Assembly: GCF_028694605.1 (NCBI RefSeq)
Contig: NZ_JAQVKP010000015.1
Coordinates: 1-54,200 of the forward strand
Reading direction: 5' to 3'
Source: Sulfurimonas sp.
Lineage (GTDB): Bacteria > Campylobacterota > Campylobacteria > Campylobacterales > Sulfurimonadaceae
DNA length: 54,200 bases
The notes beneath the pieces were generated by a model. That model was not told the DNA's origin and searched no databases. It was given only the letters and a program-made list of their open reading frames with translations. The position numbers and the translations under genes were made by a program. Within the stretch, counting starts at the first letter, position 1; each line of letters opens with the position of its first letter. Below, piece after piece: positions 16,909 through 25,896 of the stretch.

Positions 16909-17048
16909 TAGACTTCTTGCATAACCTAAAAATTAGATTCCAAGTGACCAACGGAAATACCCTTGTGGTACAAGCTTGCCAATGACGAGATTTAGGAACA
17001 TCCGTCACCCTGAACTTGATTCAGGGTCTTTGGTTTGCAAGAAGTCTA
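16909..17048. repeat. MITE-like element with 13-bp terminal inverted repeats
   Basis: About 140 bp of non-coding DNA between mnmD and recQ. It is bounded by TAGACTTCTTGCA (16909-16921) and its exact complement TGCAAGAAGTCTA (17036-17048); the match continues imperfectly inward. It contains an internal hairpin CCCTGAA-CTTGA-TTCAGGG (17009-17027). The left part recurs near 33,102. This is a small non-autonomous or palindromic repeat family; no transposase is in the window. Confidence 0.75.
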
Positions 17049-17061
17049 ATTATAAATTCTG

Positions 17062-18840
17062 TCAAGTCGATAAAATAGACTCTAAAAACTGCTCTCCAAA
17101 CTGCTCAAACTTCTTCTCCCCGACACCGCTTACCGCAAGCATACTCTCTTTGTCATGCGGTTTTGCGGCGGCGATGTTTTTAAGCACTTTGTCGGAGAAG
17201 ATGATGTAGGCAGGAACTTTTAACTCTGCTGCGATGGAAGCTCTAAGTGTGCGCAACTGCTCAAACAGCTCTGTGTCCACATCATAACTTGCTTCCTGTT
17301 TTACTCTTTTTTCTTTTATGTTTATCTCTAGGCGGGAGGCTTTGATAAACAGCTCTTTTTTGCCTCTTAAAATCTCCGCCGCCTCTTGTGTGAGTTTGAG
17401 TGTGCTAAACTCTCCTAAAAGCAAAATCTTCAGCTCCAAAAGCCGCTCTAAGATAACAAACCACTCTTTTTTGGCAAGATGCACCCCGATACCATAGACA
17501 GATAGTTTATCGGCGCCGTTGTTTAGGAGTTTTTGCTCTTTTGAGCCTCTTAAAATATCGATGATGTAGTTTTTTCCAAAATTTTGCTCTGTTTTATAGA
17601 CGGTGCTTAGAAGCATTTGAGCCTCTTTGGTTATATTTCGCCTCTCCTCTTTTAAGTTGAGACAGTTATCGCATCTATCTACACACTCATCTATAGCGTC
17701 ATCAAAAAATGCGGCGATTTGTTGATGAAAACAGACCTCGCTTGTGGCGTACTTGTAGAGCGTGTCGATTTTTTGGCTTAGATGCTCTTTGTACTCACTC
17801 TGGGCAAGTTCTTCCAAAAACTTCTTGTGTTGCGCGATATCGCCTGCATTGAAGAGCAAAAGAGCCTCCGCATCCTCGCCGTCCCGTCCTGCTCTGCCTA
17901 TCTCTTGGTAGTAGTTTTCAAGCGATTTTGGAAGCGACATGTGGACTACAAAACGGATATCGCTCTTGTCTATGCCCATGCCAAAAGCGATGGTTGCGAC
18001 CATGATATTTACTTTGTCATTGACGAAAATCTTAAAATTTTGCTCTCGCACATGTTGGGGAAGTCCTGCATGGTAGGCAAGCGAGCGGTATCCGTTGGAG
18101 TTGAGATAACTGCTTAACTCCTCCGCCTTTTTGCGTGAACTGACATAGATGATACCGCTCTCGCCTTTGTAGCGGTGTAAAAAAGCTTTGAGCTGTAGAT
18201 GCCCGTTACTCACCCTTCGCTGTGCAGAGATAAAGATATTTTTGCGAAAGATTTTCCCTTTTAAGAGGAGCGGATTTTCAAGGCGCAACTCCCGTAAAAT
18301 ATCTTCCGTGACATGCTCTGTCGAAGTCGCCGTAAATGCGCAGATAGGTGTGTGGGGAAAGTTTGAGCGTAACATGCCCAATGCTCTATAGTCATCTCTG
18401 AACTCATGCCCCCATTGTGAGATACAGTGCGCCTCGTCAATGACAAAAAAGTTTATATTTAAACCTCTTAGTATCTCTATGGTTGAGTTGTTGTTTAGGC
18501 GTTCGGGAGAGAGATACAAAAATTTCAACTCGCCGCTGTAAGCTCTTTGAATTATCCCGTTTGCTTCATCATAGGTTTGTGCTGAACTTATCATATCGGC
18601 ACTGATTTGCTGTGCTCTAAGAGCGGCTACCTGATCTTGCATAAGAGCGATAAGCGGAGAGATGACGATAGTTATCCCCTCCATCATGAGCGTAGGAAGT
18701 TGGTAAACAAGTGATTTGCCCCCGCCAGTTGGGAGAATCATAAGCAAATCACGCCCGCTTAAAACTGCATCCACCCCTTCTTCTTGCAGCTCCCGAAAAC
18801 TGTTATGCCCAAAGTAGTGTTTGAGTGCTTGGAGTTTCAA
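17062..18840 (-). CDS. recQ: ATP-dependent DNA helicase RecQ
   Basis: RecQ unwinds DNA 3'-5' in recombinational repair and restart of stalled forks. The 592-residue length is typical. Features in order: Walker A PTGGGKS (37-43), DEAH (135-138), the aromatic-rich loop CISQWGHEFRDDY, the C-terminal helicase motif QEIGRAGRDG, the RecQ-Ct zinc cluster (CFHQQ ... CVDRCDNC), a winged helix and a final HRDC domain with PHDKESMLAVSGVGEKKFEQFG. It overlaps ribE by 4 nt, so it is translated from the ribE transcript. It ends 13 nt before the MITE-like repeat. Confidence 0.95.
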   Translation of the reverse strand: MKLQALKHYFGHNSFRELQEEGVDAVLSGRDLLMILPTGGGKSLVYQLPTLMMEGITIVISPLIALMQDQVAALRAQQISADMISSAQTYDEANGIIQRAYSGELKFLYLSPERLNNNSTIEILRGLNINFFVIDEAHCISQWGHEFRDDYRALGMLRSNFPHTPICAFTATSTEHVTEDILRELRLENPLLLKGKIFRKNIFISAQRRVSNGHLQLKAFLHRYKGESGIIYVSSRKKAEELSSYLNSNGYRSLAYHAGLPQHVREQNFKIFVNDKVNIMVATIAFGMGIDKSDIRFVVHMSLPKSLENYYQEIGRAGRDGEDAEALLLFNAGDIAQHKKFLEELAQSEYKEHLSQKIDTLYKYATSEVCFHQQIAAFFDDAIDECVDRCDNCLNLKEERRNITKEAQMLLSTVYKTEQNFGKNYIIDILRGSKEQKLLNNGADKLSVYGIGVHLAKKEWFVILERLLELKILLLGEFSTLKLTQEAAEILRGKKELFIKASRLEINIKEKRVKQEASYDVDTELFEQLRTLRASIAAELKVPAYIIFSDKVLKNIAAAKPHDKESMLAVSGVGEKKFEQFGEQFLESILST

Positions 18841-19448
18841 TAGTGTGCCAAAATAGTATCGACTTCATCCCATGAGAGAGCGTTTTTTTTATGAGAGATG
18901 ATATGTGCGACATAGCGGGCAAACATATCGGTCTCAATGTTTACCCGTGAGCCTTTTTTATAGTTTTTAAAAAGCGTCTCACGCATAGTGTGCGGAATGA
19001 TAGTAAGCCTGAAGCTATCCTCAAATACATCATTGACTGTAAGGCTCACTCCGTCTATCGTGATAGAACCTTTAGGGATGATGTATGGGATAAATTTTTT
19101 CTCGATTTTGATAAAAACATCAAAAGAGTTGCCGTTGTTTTTTATCTCTTTTATCTCTCCGACAGCGTCCACATGCCCCTGCACGACATGCCCCTCAAAC
19201 CTATCGCCCATCATCATAGCAGGCTCTATATGTACTTCGTCTTTGTAGTTCTCTATCGCCAAAAGTTTTTGGCTCTCAGGAGAGAGTTCCACGCTAAAAC
19301 CGTCATTTGCAACGCTTACAACCGTAAGACACGCCCCATTTATAGCTATGGAATCCCCCAGCTTCGCCTTATGCTTGGCACGCAGACTAAGCGTACTCCC
19401 CGCCAAACTTTTAACATGCGCTATTTCTCGAATTAATCCTGTGAACAT
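18837..19448 (-). CDS. ribE: riboflavin synthase alpha chain
   Basis: This enzyme dismutates two 6,7-dimethyl-8-ribityllumazine molecules into riboflavin and a pyrimidinedione. The 203-residue protein begins with the invariant MFTGLI. It shows two lumazine-binding repeats of about 95 residues, each with SIAINGACLTV or SITIDGVSLTV, the expected internal duplication. It sits 2 nt from the upstream ParE-like toxin stop and overlaps recQ by 4 nt. No other rib gene and no FMN riboswitch is visible nearby, so its expression is probably constitutive with the neighbours. Confidence 0.94.
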   Translation of the reverse strand: MFTGLIREIAHVKSLAGSTLSLRAKHKAKLGDSIAINGACLTVVSVANDGFSVELSPESQKLLAIENYKDEVHIEPAMMMGDRFEGHVVQGHVDAVGEIKEIKNNGNSFDVFIKIEKKFIPYIIPKGSITIDGVSLTVNDVFEDSFRLTIIPHTMRETLFKNYKKGSRVNIETDMFARYVAHIISHKKNALSWDEVDTILAHY

Positions 19449-19450
19449 TT

Positions 19451-19726
19451 TTATCTCTCTTGATTGCTTTTGAAAATATTTAAGATGACTATTTTTTCAT
19501 CTTCAACTAGGTAGGGTATGCAGTAGCCTTTGTATATCAAATCTCTGATATTTGCATCAGCGTGGTAGAGTGATTTTCTAAATTTAAAGGGCATAAACTC
19601 TAAGCTGTTCATCTTTTCATTTAACTCGCTGTTAAATAATAAAGCTTGATGCAAACTGTCCTTGGCAATAAATTCTAGGGTAGATTGGAGTGATGTTAAA
19701 AATTTTCTATCTTTAACTATTTGCAT
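19451..19726 (-). CDS. ParE/RelE-family toxin
   Basis: A 91-residue protein of the ParE/RelE fold. The N-terminal helices (FLTSLQSTLEFIAKDS), the FKFRKSLYHADANIRDLIYKGY core and the final strand KIVILNIFKSNQ match the family, in which members either block gyrase or cleave mRNA. The start overlaps the antitoxin gene by 14 nt, as expected of a pair. It ends 2 nt before ribE, so the pair and ribE-recQ may share a transcript. Confidence 0.85.
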   Translation of the reverse strand: MQIVKDRKFLTSLQSTLEFIAKDSLHQALLFNSELNEKMNSLEFMPFKFRKSLYHADANIRDLIYKGYCIPYLVEDEKIVILNIFKSNQER

Positions 19727-19973
19727 ATTGTTCTTTTAGTTTCGATAAAAATAACTCCATCTCTTCATTATATTTTTTTGCATCTAGCAACTCTGCTTTA
19801 TCATTTTTATACTCATCTATCTGTTTGCTTAAGGTCTCTTTATCTTTTTGAAATTGTATATCAAAACCACCGCTCTCAAAAGATGTCACATCCACATCAT
19901 TTTTAAAATTACTTAGATAATTAAGAATCTTATGAGCGATTGAAGAGTCGTTGACATTTATGGCTATTTGCAT
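19713..19973 (-). CDS. antitoxin partner of the ParE-like toxin
   Basis: An 86-residue protein encoded immediately before and overlapping the toxin. It has a short N-terminal strand-helix part (MQIAINVNDSSIAHKILNYLS) and a long charged C-terminal helix (residues about 45-86), the usual layout of a toxin-wrapping antitoxin. I do not recognise a named DNA-binding family. Function is assigned from position and length. Confidence 0.75.
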   Translation of the reverse strand: MQIAINVNDSSIAHKILNYLSNFKNDVDVTSFESGGFDIQFQKDKETLSKQIDEYKNDKAELLDAKKYNEEMELFLSKLKEQYANS

Positions 19974-20005
19974 AATTTCCCCCTTTTTCTAAAATTGTAC
20001 CATAC

Positions 20006-20692
20006 CTAAAAAACAATCTTGCCTTCGTTTTGAAGCCCTTTGATAATCTCTTTTGCTTTTGCGTGCCCTTTGTATGCGGCTTTGCGGCAATACTCAAGTG
20101 CCATATCGTGGTCTTGTTCGCATCCTATGCCTTGGTCGTACAAAAGTCCCAGATTGTAAAGTCCCTCGGCAAGACCGCCCTCGGCGGCTCTGCTGAAACA
20201 GATAAAACATCGTCTCTCATCCACGCTCACGCCATGCCCCTCTTTGTAGAGAACACCTAGATTGTTAAAGCACTCTAAGTTGCCTCTTTTTGCCCCCTCT
20301 TCATACCAAAAAGCCGCCTCAGAGAAGTTTTGCAGACACCCCAAACCACGCTCAAGCATAAGAGCTACTTCGTACATCGCACGAGGAATTTCACGGATTG
20401 CCGCCTCCATAAAAAGCTCATGCGCCTTAAACTGGTCATGCTCCACGCCGCAAAGTCCGTTCATGTATAAAATAGCAAGATTGTAGAGTGCATAGGGCTG
20501 TTTTAACTCTGCCGCTTTCTCGTAAAGCAATACCGCTTTTGCATCATCCCTTGCACAACCTTGAGCGTTTTGGTACATATAGCCAAGCGAGGTCATCGCG
20601 TCGGCATTGCCTTCGTTTGCAAGTTGTGTGTAGAGCGCAAAAGCTGTTTTGAAATCTTTTGCATTGTATGCGTCATGTGCTTTTTGTATCAT
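20006..20692 (-). CDS. Sel1-repeat protein
   Basis: A 228-residue protein built of about six Sel1-like (TPR-related) repeats. The recurring pattern A-x-x-x-LGxxYxxGxG followed by DxxxAxxxYxKAAE is clear from residue 5 to 220. Such proteins scaffold protein complexes and in Helicobacter include the secreted Hcp family. Unlike those, this one has no signal peptide and only scattered cysteines, so it is probably cytoplasmic. It begins 11 nt after the HDOD gene stop, on the same strand, and could be the last gene of the signalling operon. Confidence 0.85.
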   Translation of the reverse strand: MIQKAHDAYNAKDFKTAFALYTQLANEGNADAMTSLGYMYQNAQGCARDDAKAVLLYEKAAELKQPYALYNLAILYMNGLCGVEHDQFKAHELFMEAAIREIPRAMYEVALMLERGLGCLQNFSEAAFWYEEGAKRGNLECFNNLGVLYKEGHGVSVDERRCFICFSRAAEGGLAEGLYNLGLLYDQGIGCEQDHDMALEYCRKAAYKGHAKAKEIIKGLQNEGKIVF

Positions 20693-20703
20693 TATCTTAA
20701 ATC

Positions 20704-21483
20704 CTAAATCTCTATTTCTATCTTCTTGAGCGCTTGCGCAAATCTCTGTAAATCTAGTTCATATTTATAAAGCAACTCGGTTGCAGCCTGTATATTTGTA
20801 TCCTCCAAAATACCCTTGCTGTTAATGGCAGTTGCCACAATATGTAAGATTTTATCTTGGGTTGTTAGAGGATTTGCTATATTTGAAATCAATTCTATAA
20901 AAGCGTCATCAAACCCCCACTCTCTGAACAAAAGCGAAGCTATCTCGTAGCTGCTCTTGTCAAAAAGTGCCTTCTCTGCCTCTAAAAGAGTGGAATTGTT
21001 GCATAATTGGAGAAAAATGTCCAAAAAACCGTTTTTTAAAATCTCATTGGATGTCACTATTTTTCCGCTTTCCATCAAAAAAGCCGCCGAAGAGAGGGTT
21101 GCAAAGTCGAGATTTTTATCTATATGCCACTCTTGCAGAAGCTTCATTCTTGCTATGCAGATTGCATCAAACTGCTCTATTGAGATTTTGTATGGCGAGA
21201 GATCAAGCGGAAATGATTTTTTTAAAACGGTAGCCATGACAATTCCCCGTATCACGGTTGTTCCAAGAAGTGCAACGGCGTTTTTTATGGAGGATACTTT
21301 GAGATGCAAGCCATAATAAGGGGAGTTTACAAGCTTTAAGATATTTGCACTTAAAAGAGGTTCTTGCTCTAGAAGCCTAACTAACGTAGGCACATCAAGA
21401 TTGCCGCTTGCAAACATTTTTTGTATTTTTTGCACCGATGCAGGGAGGTTTGGAAAAGAGTCTGGGAGAGTGATTTTACTCAT
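20704..21483 (-). CDS. HDOD domain protein
   Basis: A 259-residue protein whose residues 10-210 match the HDOD domain: NLPASVQKIQKMFASG, the LEQEPLLSANILKLVNSPYYG segment and the SSIKNAVALLG motif. HDOD proteins are HD-fold relatives that usually lack the metal-binding catalytic HD pair and act in signalling or c-di-GMP-linked regulation. It overlaps the upstream hybrid kinase gene by 8 nt and is the fifth gene of the operon running from 27,356. No enzymatic residues are evident, so a scaffolding or regulatory output role is likely. Confidence 0.88.
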   Translation of the reverse strand: MSKITLPDSFPNLPASVQKIQKMFASGNLDVPTLVRLLEQEPLLSANILKLVNSPYYGLHLKVSSIKNAVALLGTTVIRGIVMATVLKKSFPLDLSPYKISIEQFDAICIARMKLLQEWHIDKNLDFATLSSAAFLMESGKIVTSNEILKNGFLDIFLQLCNNSTLLEAEKALFDKSSYEIASLLFREWGFDDAFIELISNIANPLTTQDKILHIVATAINSKGILEDTNIQAATELLYKYELDLQRFAQALKKIEIEI

Positions 21484-23809
21484 ATCTCTCTCCTGTGATT
21501 GTGCTGCAGATAAGGGCAGAGTTCTTTTTGCTAAATACCCCGATGATATTTTTTGACTCTTGAAGGTGCTCTACTATTTTAAAGTCATCCTCTGCGGAGA
21601 TGATGTAAGCGGGAGTCTCTATCTCTTTGTTTTCCATAAAAAAGAGAATCTCTGAACAGATACCATCAATAAGGAAAAAATCGAGGATAATTTTGTCATA
21701 CTCGTTTTTCTCCAAAAGCTCTTTTGCTTTGTTGATGGAGTTTGTAACGGTGATGTTAAAGTGTCCTCTTAGGTTGTCAACCAAAATCTTGACATACTCC
21801 GGACTATCTTCTACGATGAGAAGTTTTTCATTGTCGCTATTTTTTGAAGAGAATATCTCTACCGTGCTTAGGTTGTTTTGAACCGGAATTGCTATGTTAA
21901 AAGTAGTTCCTATGTTGGGCTTGCTTTGTGCCCATATCCTGCCGCCGTGTAAATCCTCTACAATTTTTTTGGATATAACAAGCCCAAGTCCCGTTCCTTT
22001 GGAAGCGCTTTGGAGATGGTTGTCTATCTGGGTAAATGGGGTAAAAAGTTTGGATAGGGACTCGCTATCCATTCCCACACCGTTATCGCTTATGGAGAGG
22101 ATATATTCGCCGACACTATTGTCAAAGACAATGCCAAGCGCCACTTCGCCGCCATCTGGGGTAAATTTGATGGCGTTTGAGATGATGTTGATAAGTACCT
22201 GTTTGATAAGCTGTGCATCGATAAAAAGAGCCAAAGAGATATCCGACGGGAGTGTCAGGGAGATTTTTTTCGCCTCTGCAAGCGGTGATACAATGATGGA
22301 GACCTCTTGAACAACCTCGGCAATAAGAGTCATTTTTGGATGATAGGACATTTTTCCTGCCTCAAGTTTTGCAAAATCCAAAATAGTATTGACAAGACCA
22401 AGCAGATTGTTTCCTGCAATTGCGATTTTTTGGATGTAAGAGCGCATATTCTCAGGTATTTCCGGTCTGAGTTGCAAAATTTGCGAGAAGCCGATGATGG
22501 CGTTGAGAGGAGTTCTCAGCTCATGCGACATATTTGCCAAAAAAACATCTTTGGAGCGATTTGCAGTCTCGGCTTTATCTGCTAAAATCATTAAGCTATG
22601 CTCTTTTTCTCTGTTGGTCAGAGTGATTTTTAAAAGCTCCAGAAAGATGCGCAGAGTGTCGAAGATAAACGCTTTGTACGGAATCTCTTTGATGCTCAGC
22701 GATATATGGATAGTTACGGAGTTAAATACTATCTTCTCAGAAATATCGTAGTGCAGAAGCGAATCGTTTTGACCGACGTGATAAGAAGAGATTGCCCATG
22801 AAAGAGAGTTATTTAAAGACTCTTTAAAGATGTTATCGACAAATGCAATCATCTCTTTTGGATTGTTAAAAGGGATAAATTTGGTCTCATTTAAGACATA
22901 GCTATATTTTTGAATAAAGCGTACTCCTGCATTTACCGTTAAAAATGTGAGTGAGGATACCTGCTCAAACGGTTTGTTGATATACTCAAAAAGTTTCTCG
23001 GATGTCTCTTTTATGGTTTGTACCTGCTCCTCCTGCATGGATAGCGGAAGTTTTTCATTGACGCATCGGCATAGTTTTTTTACATCAGCATGATATTGTT
23101 TATGCCATTTTTCTATATTGTCAATATCAATATTAAATTCATCAAGATTGGATAAAGAGTGTTTTATAAGCAAGAGCGTTGTATTGAATTTGCAATCGGT
23201 TGCATCCAAAGAGGGGAGTCTATCAGAGTTGTTGTTTGCAAGAGTTTTTGTTTGCCAAGCGTTGATGAGGTACTCTTGTTTTGTTTTATGAATCGAGAGC
23301 ATCTCAAAAAGGGACTCTAGTGAGTTAATGATATTGGCTTTTGATTTCTTCTCAACTATTACACTGTTTTGTTGCAGCTCTTGTTGGGTTATAAACTCTG
23401 CAATATGCAAAAACTTTAGCACGGTTTTAAGCTGTTTTTGAAGATGATGATTGACAGAGGCGATATCAACGATGGTTTGAGTGATAATCTCAAACGTCGC
23501 AGCGACAATGTAGGGATTGACTTTTACAGGTGAGTTTTTGTACGCCTGTGCTATCTTCTCTATGAGTTTTTCATCAAAATCATCGTTAAACAAAGAGACG
23601 ATAAACTCGGCACGCATCCTCTTTAGCCTCGGAAGTTCCGAAGGGTTGATGAGTTGTGCAAAATTTGGGTGCGATAAAAAGTAGTCGTAAAATCTATCCA
23701 CTATGAGAGAAGATAGAGATTCAATATAAAGCCCGACACTTTTTCTATCTTCTAGAACCTGCTCGGTTATATTAAAACTTTTTGTGATGTACTCAAGAGT
23801 TTGTTTCAT
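21476..23809 (-). CDS. hybrid sensor kinase with protoglobin-like sensor domain
   Basis: A 777-residue cytoplasmic kinase without membrane segments. Residues 15-145 resemble a globin-coupled-sensor (protoglobin) domain: FYDYFLSHPNFAQLI, RLKRMRAEFIVSLF and a following helix. At the place of the haem-ligating proximal His, the pattern gives Tyr90 (KIAQAYKN). Residues 150-400 are an unassigned helical linker. HisKA carries His429 (MSHELRTPLN), then an HATPase with GVGMD and GTGLGL. A receiver domain ends the protein with Asp710 (IILDFFLID). It overlaps the NIT-PAS kinase gene by 17 nt and HDOD by 8 nt. Kinase and receiver are certain; the globin call is by pattern. Confidence 0.88.
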   Translation of the reverse strand: MKQTLEYITKSFNITEQVLEDRKSVGLYIESLSSLIVDRFYDYFLSHPNFAQLINPSELPRLKRMRAEFIVSLFNDDFDEKLIEKIAQAYKNSPVKVNPYIVAATFEIITQTIVDIASVNHHLQKQLKTVLKFLHIAEFITQQELQQNSVIVEKKSKANIINSLESLFEMLSIHKTKQEYLINAWQTKTLANNNSDRLPSLDATDCKFNTTLLLIKHSLSNLDEFNIDIDNIEKWHKQYHADVKKLCRCVNEKLPLSMQEEQVQTIKETSEKLFEYINKPFEQVSSLTFLTVNAGVRFIQKYSYVLNETKFIPFNNPKEMIAFVDNIFKESLNNSLSWAISSYHVGQNDSLLHYDISEKIVFNSVTIHISLSIKEIPYKAFIFDTLRIFLELLKITLTNREKEHSLMILADKAETANRSKDVFLANMSHELRTPLNAIIGFSQILQLRPEIPENMRSYIQKIAIAGNNLLGLVNTILDFAKLEAGKMSYHPKMTLIAEVVQEVSIIVSPLAEAKKISLTLPSDISLALFIDAQLIKQVLINIISNAIKFTPDGGEVALGIVFDNSVGEYILSISDNGVGMDSESLSKLFTPFTQIDNHLQSASKGTGLGLVISKKIVEDLHGGRIWAQSKPNIGTTFNIAIPVQNNLSTVEIFSSKNSDNEKLLIVEDSPEYVKILVDNLRGHFNITVTNSINKAKELLEKNEYDKIILDFFLIDGICSEILFFMENKEIETPAYIISAEDDFKIVEHLQESKNIIGVFSKKNSALICSTITGERYE

Positions 23810-25883
23810 CTGTGTTCCTTAAAATAGGGATGTGGATACTAAAGCAGCTGCCTTGACCAAGCGTACTTTTGACTTGAATGATTCCGCCGTGCAGCTGTGC
23901 TATCTTTTGAGAGATAAAAAGTCCCAAACCTGTGCCTTTGATGGCTTTGTTTTGATGCTCTTTTACTTGTGAAAAAGGTGCGAAAATGGTAGATATCTGC
24001 TCTTGCGAGAGTCCTAATCCCTTGTCGCAAACGCTAATGATATGGTTGTTAGCCTCACGCTCATAAAAGATAGTAACGATTGTGTTTTGATTGGAAAACT
24101 TTATTGCATTGGATAAAATATTTATAACAACTTGCTTTAAGAGCTGCTCGTCTGCAACTATTTTTACCCCCTCAAAGCCGCTTTTTTCTAATTTGACATC
24201 CATCTTTACCATGGCGCTTTCGTTGAGCAAAATCGCATCGTCAATCATACCCTCCAAAAGAAACTCTTTTTTGTTGAGTTCCATTTTATCGGATTCTATT
24301 TTTGAAAAATCCAAAATATTGTTCACGATGCCAAGAAGATGTTTGCCCGAGGAGTTAATCTTTTCTATAAATGCTCTTACGGTTTCGGGGGGCATATCGC
24401 TTTTTGCCATCACTATTTGAGAGAAACCTATTACGGCATTCAGCGGTGTTCTGAGTTCATGGCTCATGGTTGCAAAAAAGGCACTTTTGGCTTTCTCGGC
24501 ACTAAGCGCCTCTGCTTTTGCATGCTCCAAATCCGTAACATCCGTTCTTATTCCGATGTACTCTATGATATTGCCGTTGCTACCGAGTATGGGGTTAATC
24601 ACGGCTTTTGTCCAGTATGTATCGTGATTTTTGGAGAGGTTTTTTATATCGCCGAACCATGGCTCTTTGAGCTCTCTTATGGTGTGCCACATCTCTTTAA
24701 AGAGCTTTTTGTCGGTGTCTGGATGCCTTATGATATTGTGAGGTTTTCCGATAAGTTCCTCTCTCGTGTAGCCCGATATCTTACAAAATGCGTCATTGGC
24801 ATAGGTAATAATCCCGTTTGGATTGGTCTTTGAAACTATGAAGCTTCTATCGACGCTTGATTTATACTGCTCTAAAAGTGAGAGGGAGTTAAGGTAGTTT
24901 GCACTCAGCATATTGGCAGAGGCAAGAATTTTTTTAATAATAACTATAATGGTGATGAGGAGTACGAGGAGTGTAAAAAAAGAGAAAAAAGCGATAATAG
25001 AGAGTTTGTAAAAGAGAGATTGCAGTTTTGTGTCTGCAAGATTTATGGCATCTGCAAAAAGTCTCTCTTCGCTACTTTTAAGCACATCCATCGTTCTGCT
25101 CGCCTGTTCAAACCAGCTGTTTGCATCAATGCCAAAGCTTTTATGCTCTTTGTTTGCTATTGCGTCATTGATGATGCGAAACGTTTTTTCTACCTCGCTG
25201 CCCAAAAATGTTTTTTCAAAATTATCTAAAAAATTTTTTGATACGGTATTTTTAAATCGGCTCATATTTGAATGATAGGTTTTTAAAGATTCTGACAAGA
25301 GGGTAACTTCGTGCTCTTGCATTATATCTTTGATAAAGCCTATATTTAGGGTCGCTCTGATGATGCCAAGAGCCTCTTTGGCGGTGGATAGATAGATGTA
25401 AGATTGTATAAAATTTCTATTTTCCCTATCTTCTATATTGGTTGAGGTTGTTATGATGCAGTTGAGAAGTGCATCTATCTTCTGTGAGTAGTTCTTTTTT
25501 ATCTCGGATGTCTCTGTGGTTGTGTCATTTTTTCTTTGCATCTCGATTGAATGGAGCAGATTAAGCATCTCTTTGTTATTTGATAGGATACGTTTGGCGT
25601 TACTAAGCGCCGTAGTTACTTTTTTATCTACGGATGTGAGTTTGGTATCTGTCCTATGGTCATTCTCTTGTGCCAGATATCCTGCTTTAAGCCCCCTTTC
25701 TATCTGCATAAAGTAGATGACTTCTGAAATGGCATTGGATTGTTCGATAGAGTTTTTTGTCAGTTCATGACTCTTTTTTTCATCAAGCGCATCCAAAAGA
25801 ACGGTAGAAAAAAGCGCCAAAATAAGCAGCATCGGAACGATTGCCAAAAAAAGAAGTTTGAGTTTTATATCTGAGAGCTTCAT
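23793..25883 (-). CDS. NIT-PAS sensor histidine kinase
   Basis: A 696-residue membrane kinase. TM1 is at about 10-30 and TM2 at about 294-317. The periplasmic part between them has the nitrate/nitrite-sensing (NIT) signature MQIERGLKAGYLAQE (59-73) and repeated helices. A PAS domain (345-455) has the Aer-like YANDAFCKISGYTREELIGK and HNIIRHPD segments. HisKA follows with His475 (MSHELRTPLN), then HATPase with GLGLSQ and GTGLGLF. There is no receiver, so the signal must leave through another protein, probably the adjacent single receiver or the hybrid kinase. The stop overlaps the next gene by 17 nt, and the start lies 13 nt after the single-receiver gene. Confidence 0.9.
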   Translation of the reverse strand: MKLSDIKLKLLFLAIVPMLLILALFSTVLLDALDEKKSHELTKNSIEQSNAISEVIYFMQIERGLKAGYLAQENDHRTDTKLTSVDKKVTTALSNAKRILSNNKEMLNLLHSIEMQRKNDTTTETSEIKKNYSQKIDALLNCIITTSTNIEDRENRNFIQSYIYLSTAKEALGIIRATLNIGFIKDIMQEHEVTLLSESLKTYHSNMSRFKNTVSKNFLDNFEKTFLGSEVEKTFRIINDAIANKEHKSFGIDANSWFEQASRTMDVLKSSEERLFADAINLADTKLQSLFYKLSIIAFFSFFTLLVLLITIIVIIKKILASANMLSANYLNSLSLLEQYKSSVDRSFIVSKTNPNGIITYANDAFCKISGYTREELIGKPHNIIRHPDTDKKLFKEMWHTIRELKEPWFGDIKNLSKNHDTYWTKAVINPILGSNGNIIEYIGIRTDVTDLEHAKAEALSAEKAKSAFFATMSHELRTPLNAVIGFSQIVMAKSDMPPETVRAFIEKINSSGKHLLGIVNNILDFSKIESDKMELNKKEFLLEGMIDDAILLNESAMVKMDVKLEKSGFEGVKIVADEQLLKQVVINILSNAIKFSNQNTIVTIFYEREANNHIISVCDKGLGLSQEQISTIFAPFSQVKEHQNKAIKGTGLGLFISQKIAQLHGGIIQVKSTLGQGSCFSIHIPILRNTDETNS

Positions 25884-25896
25884 TTCTTTTTGGCTC

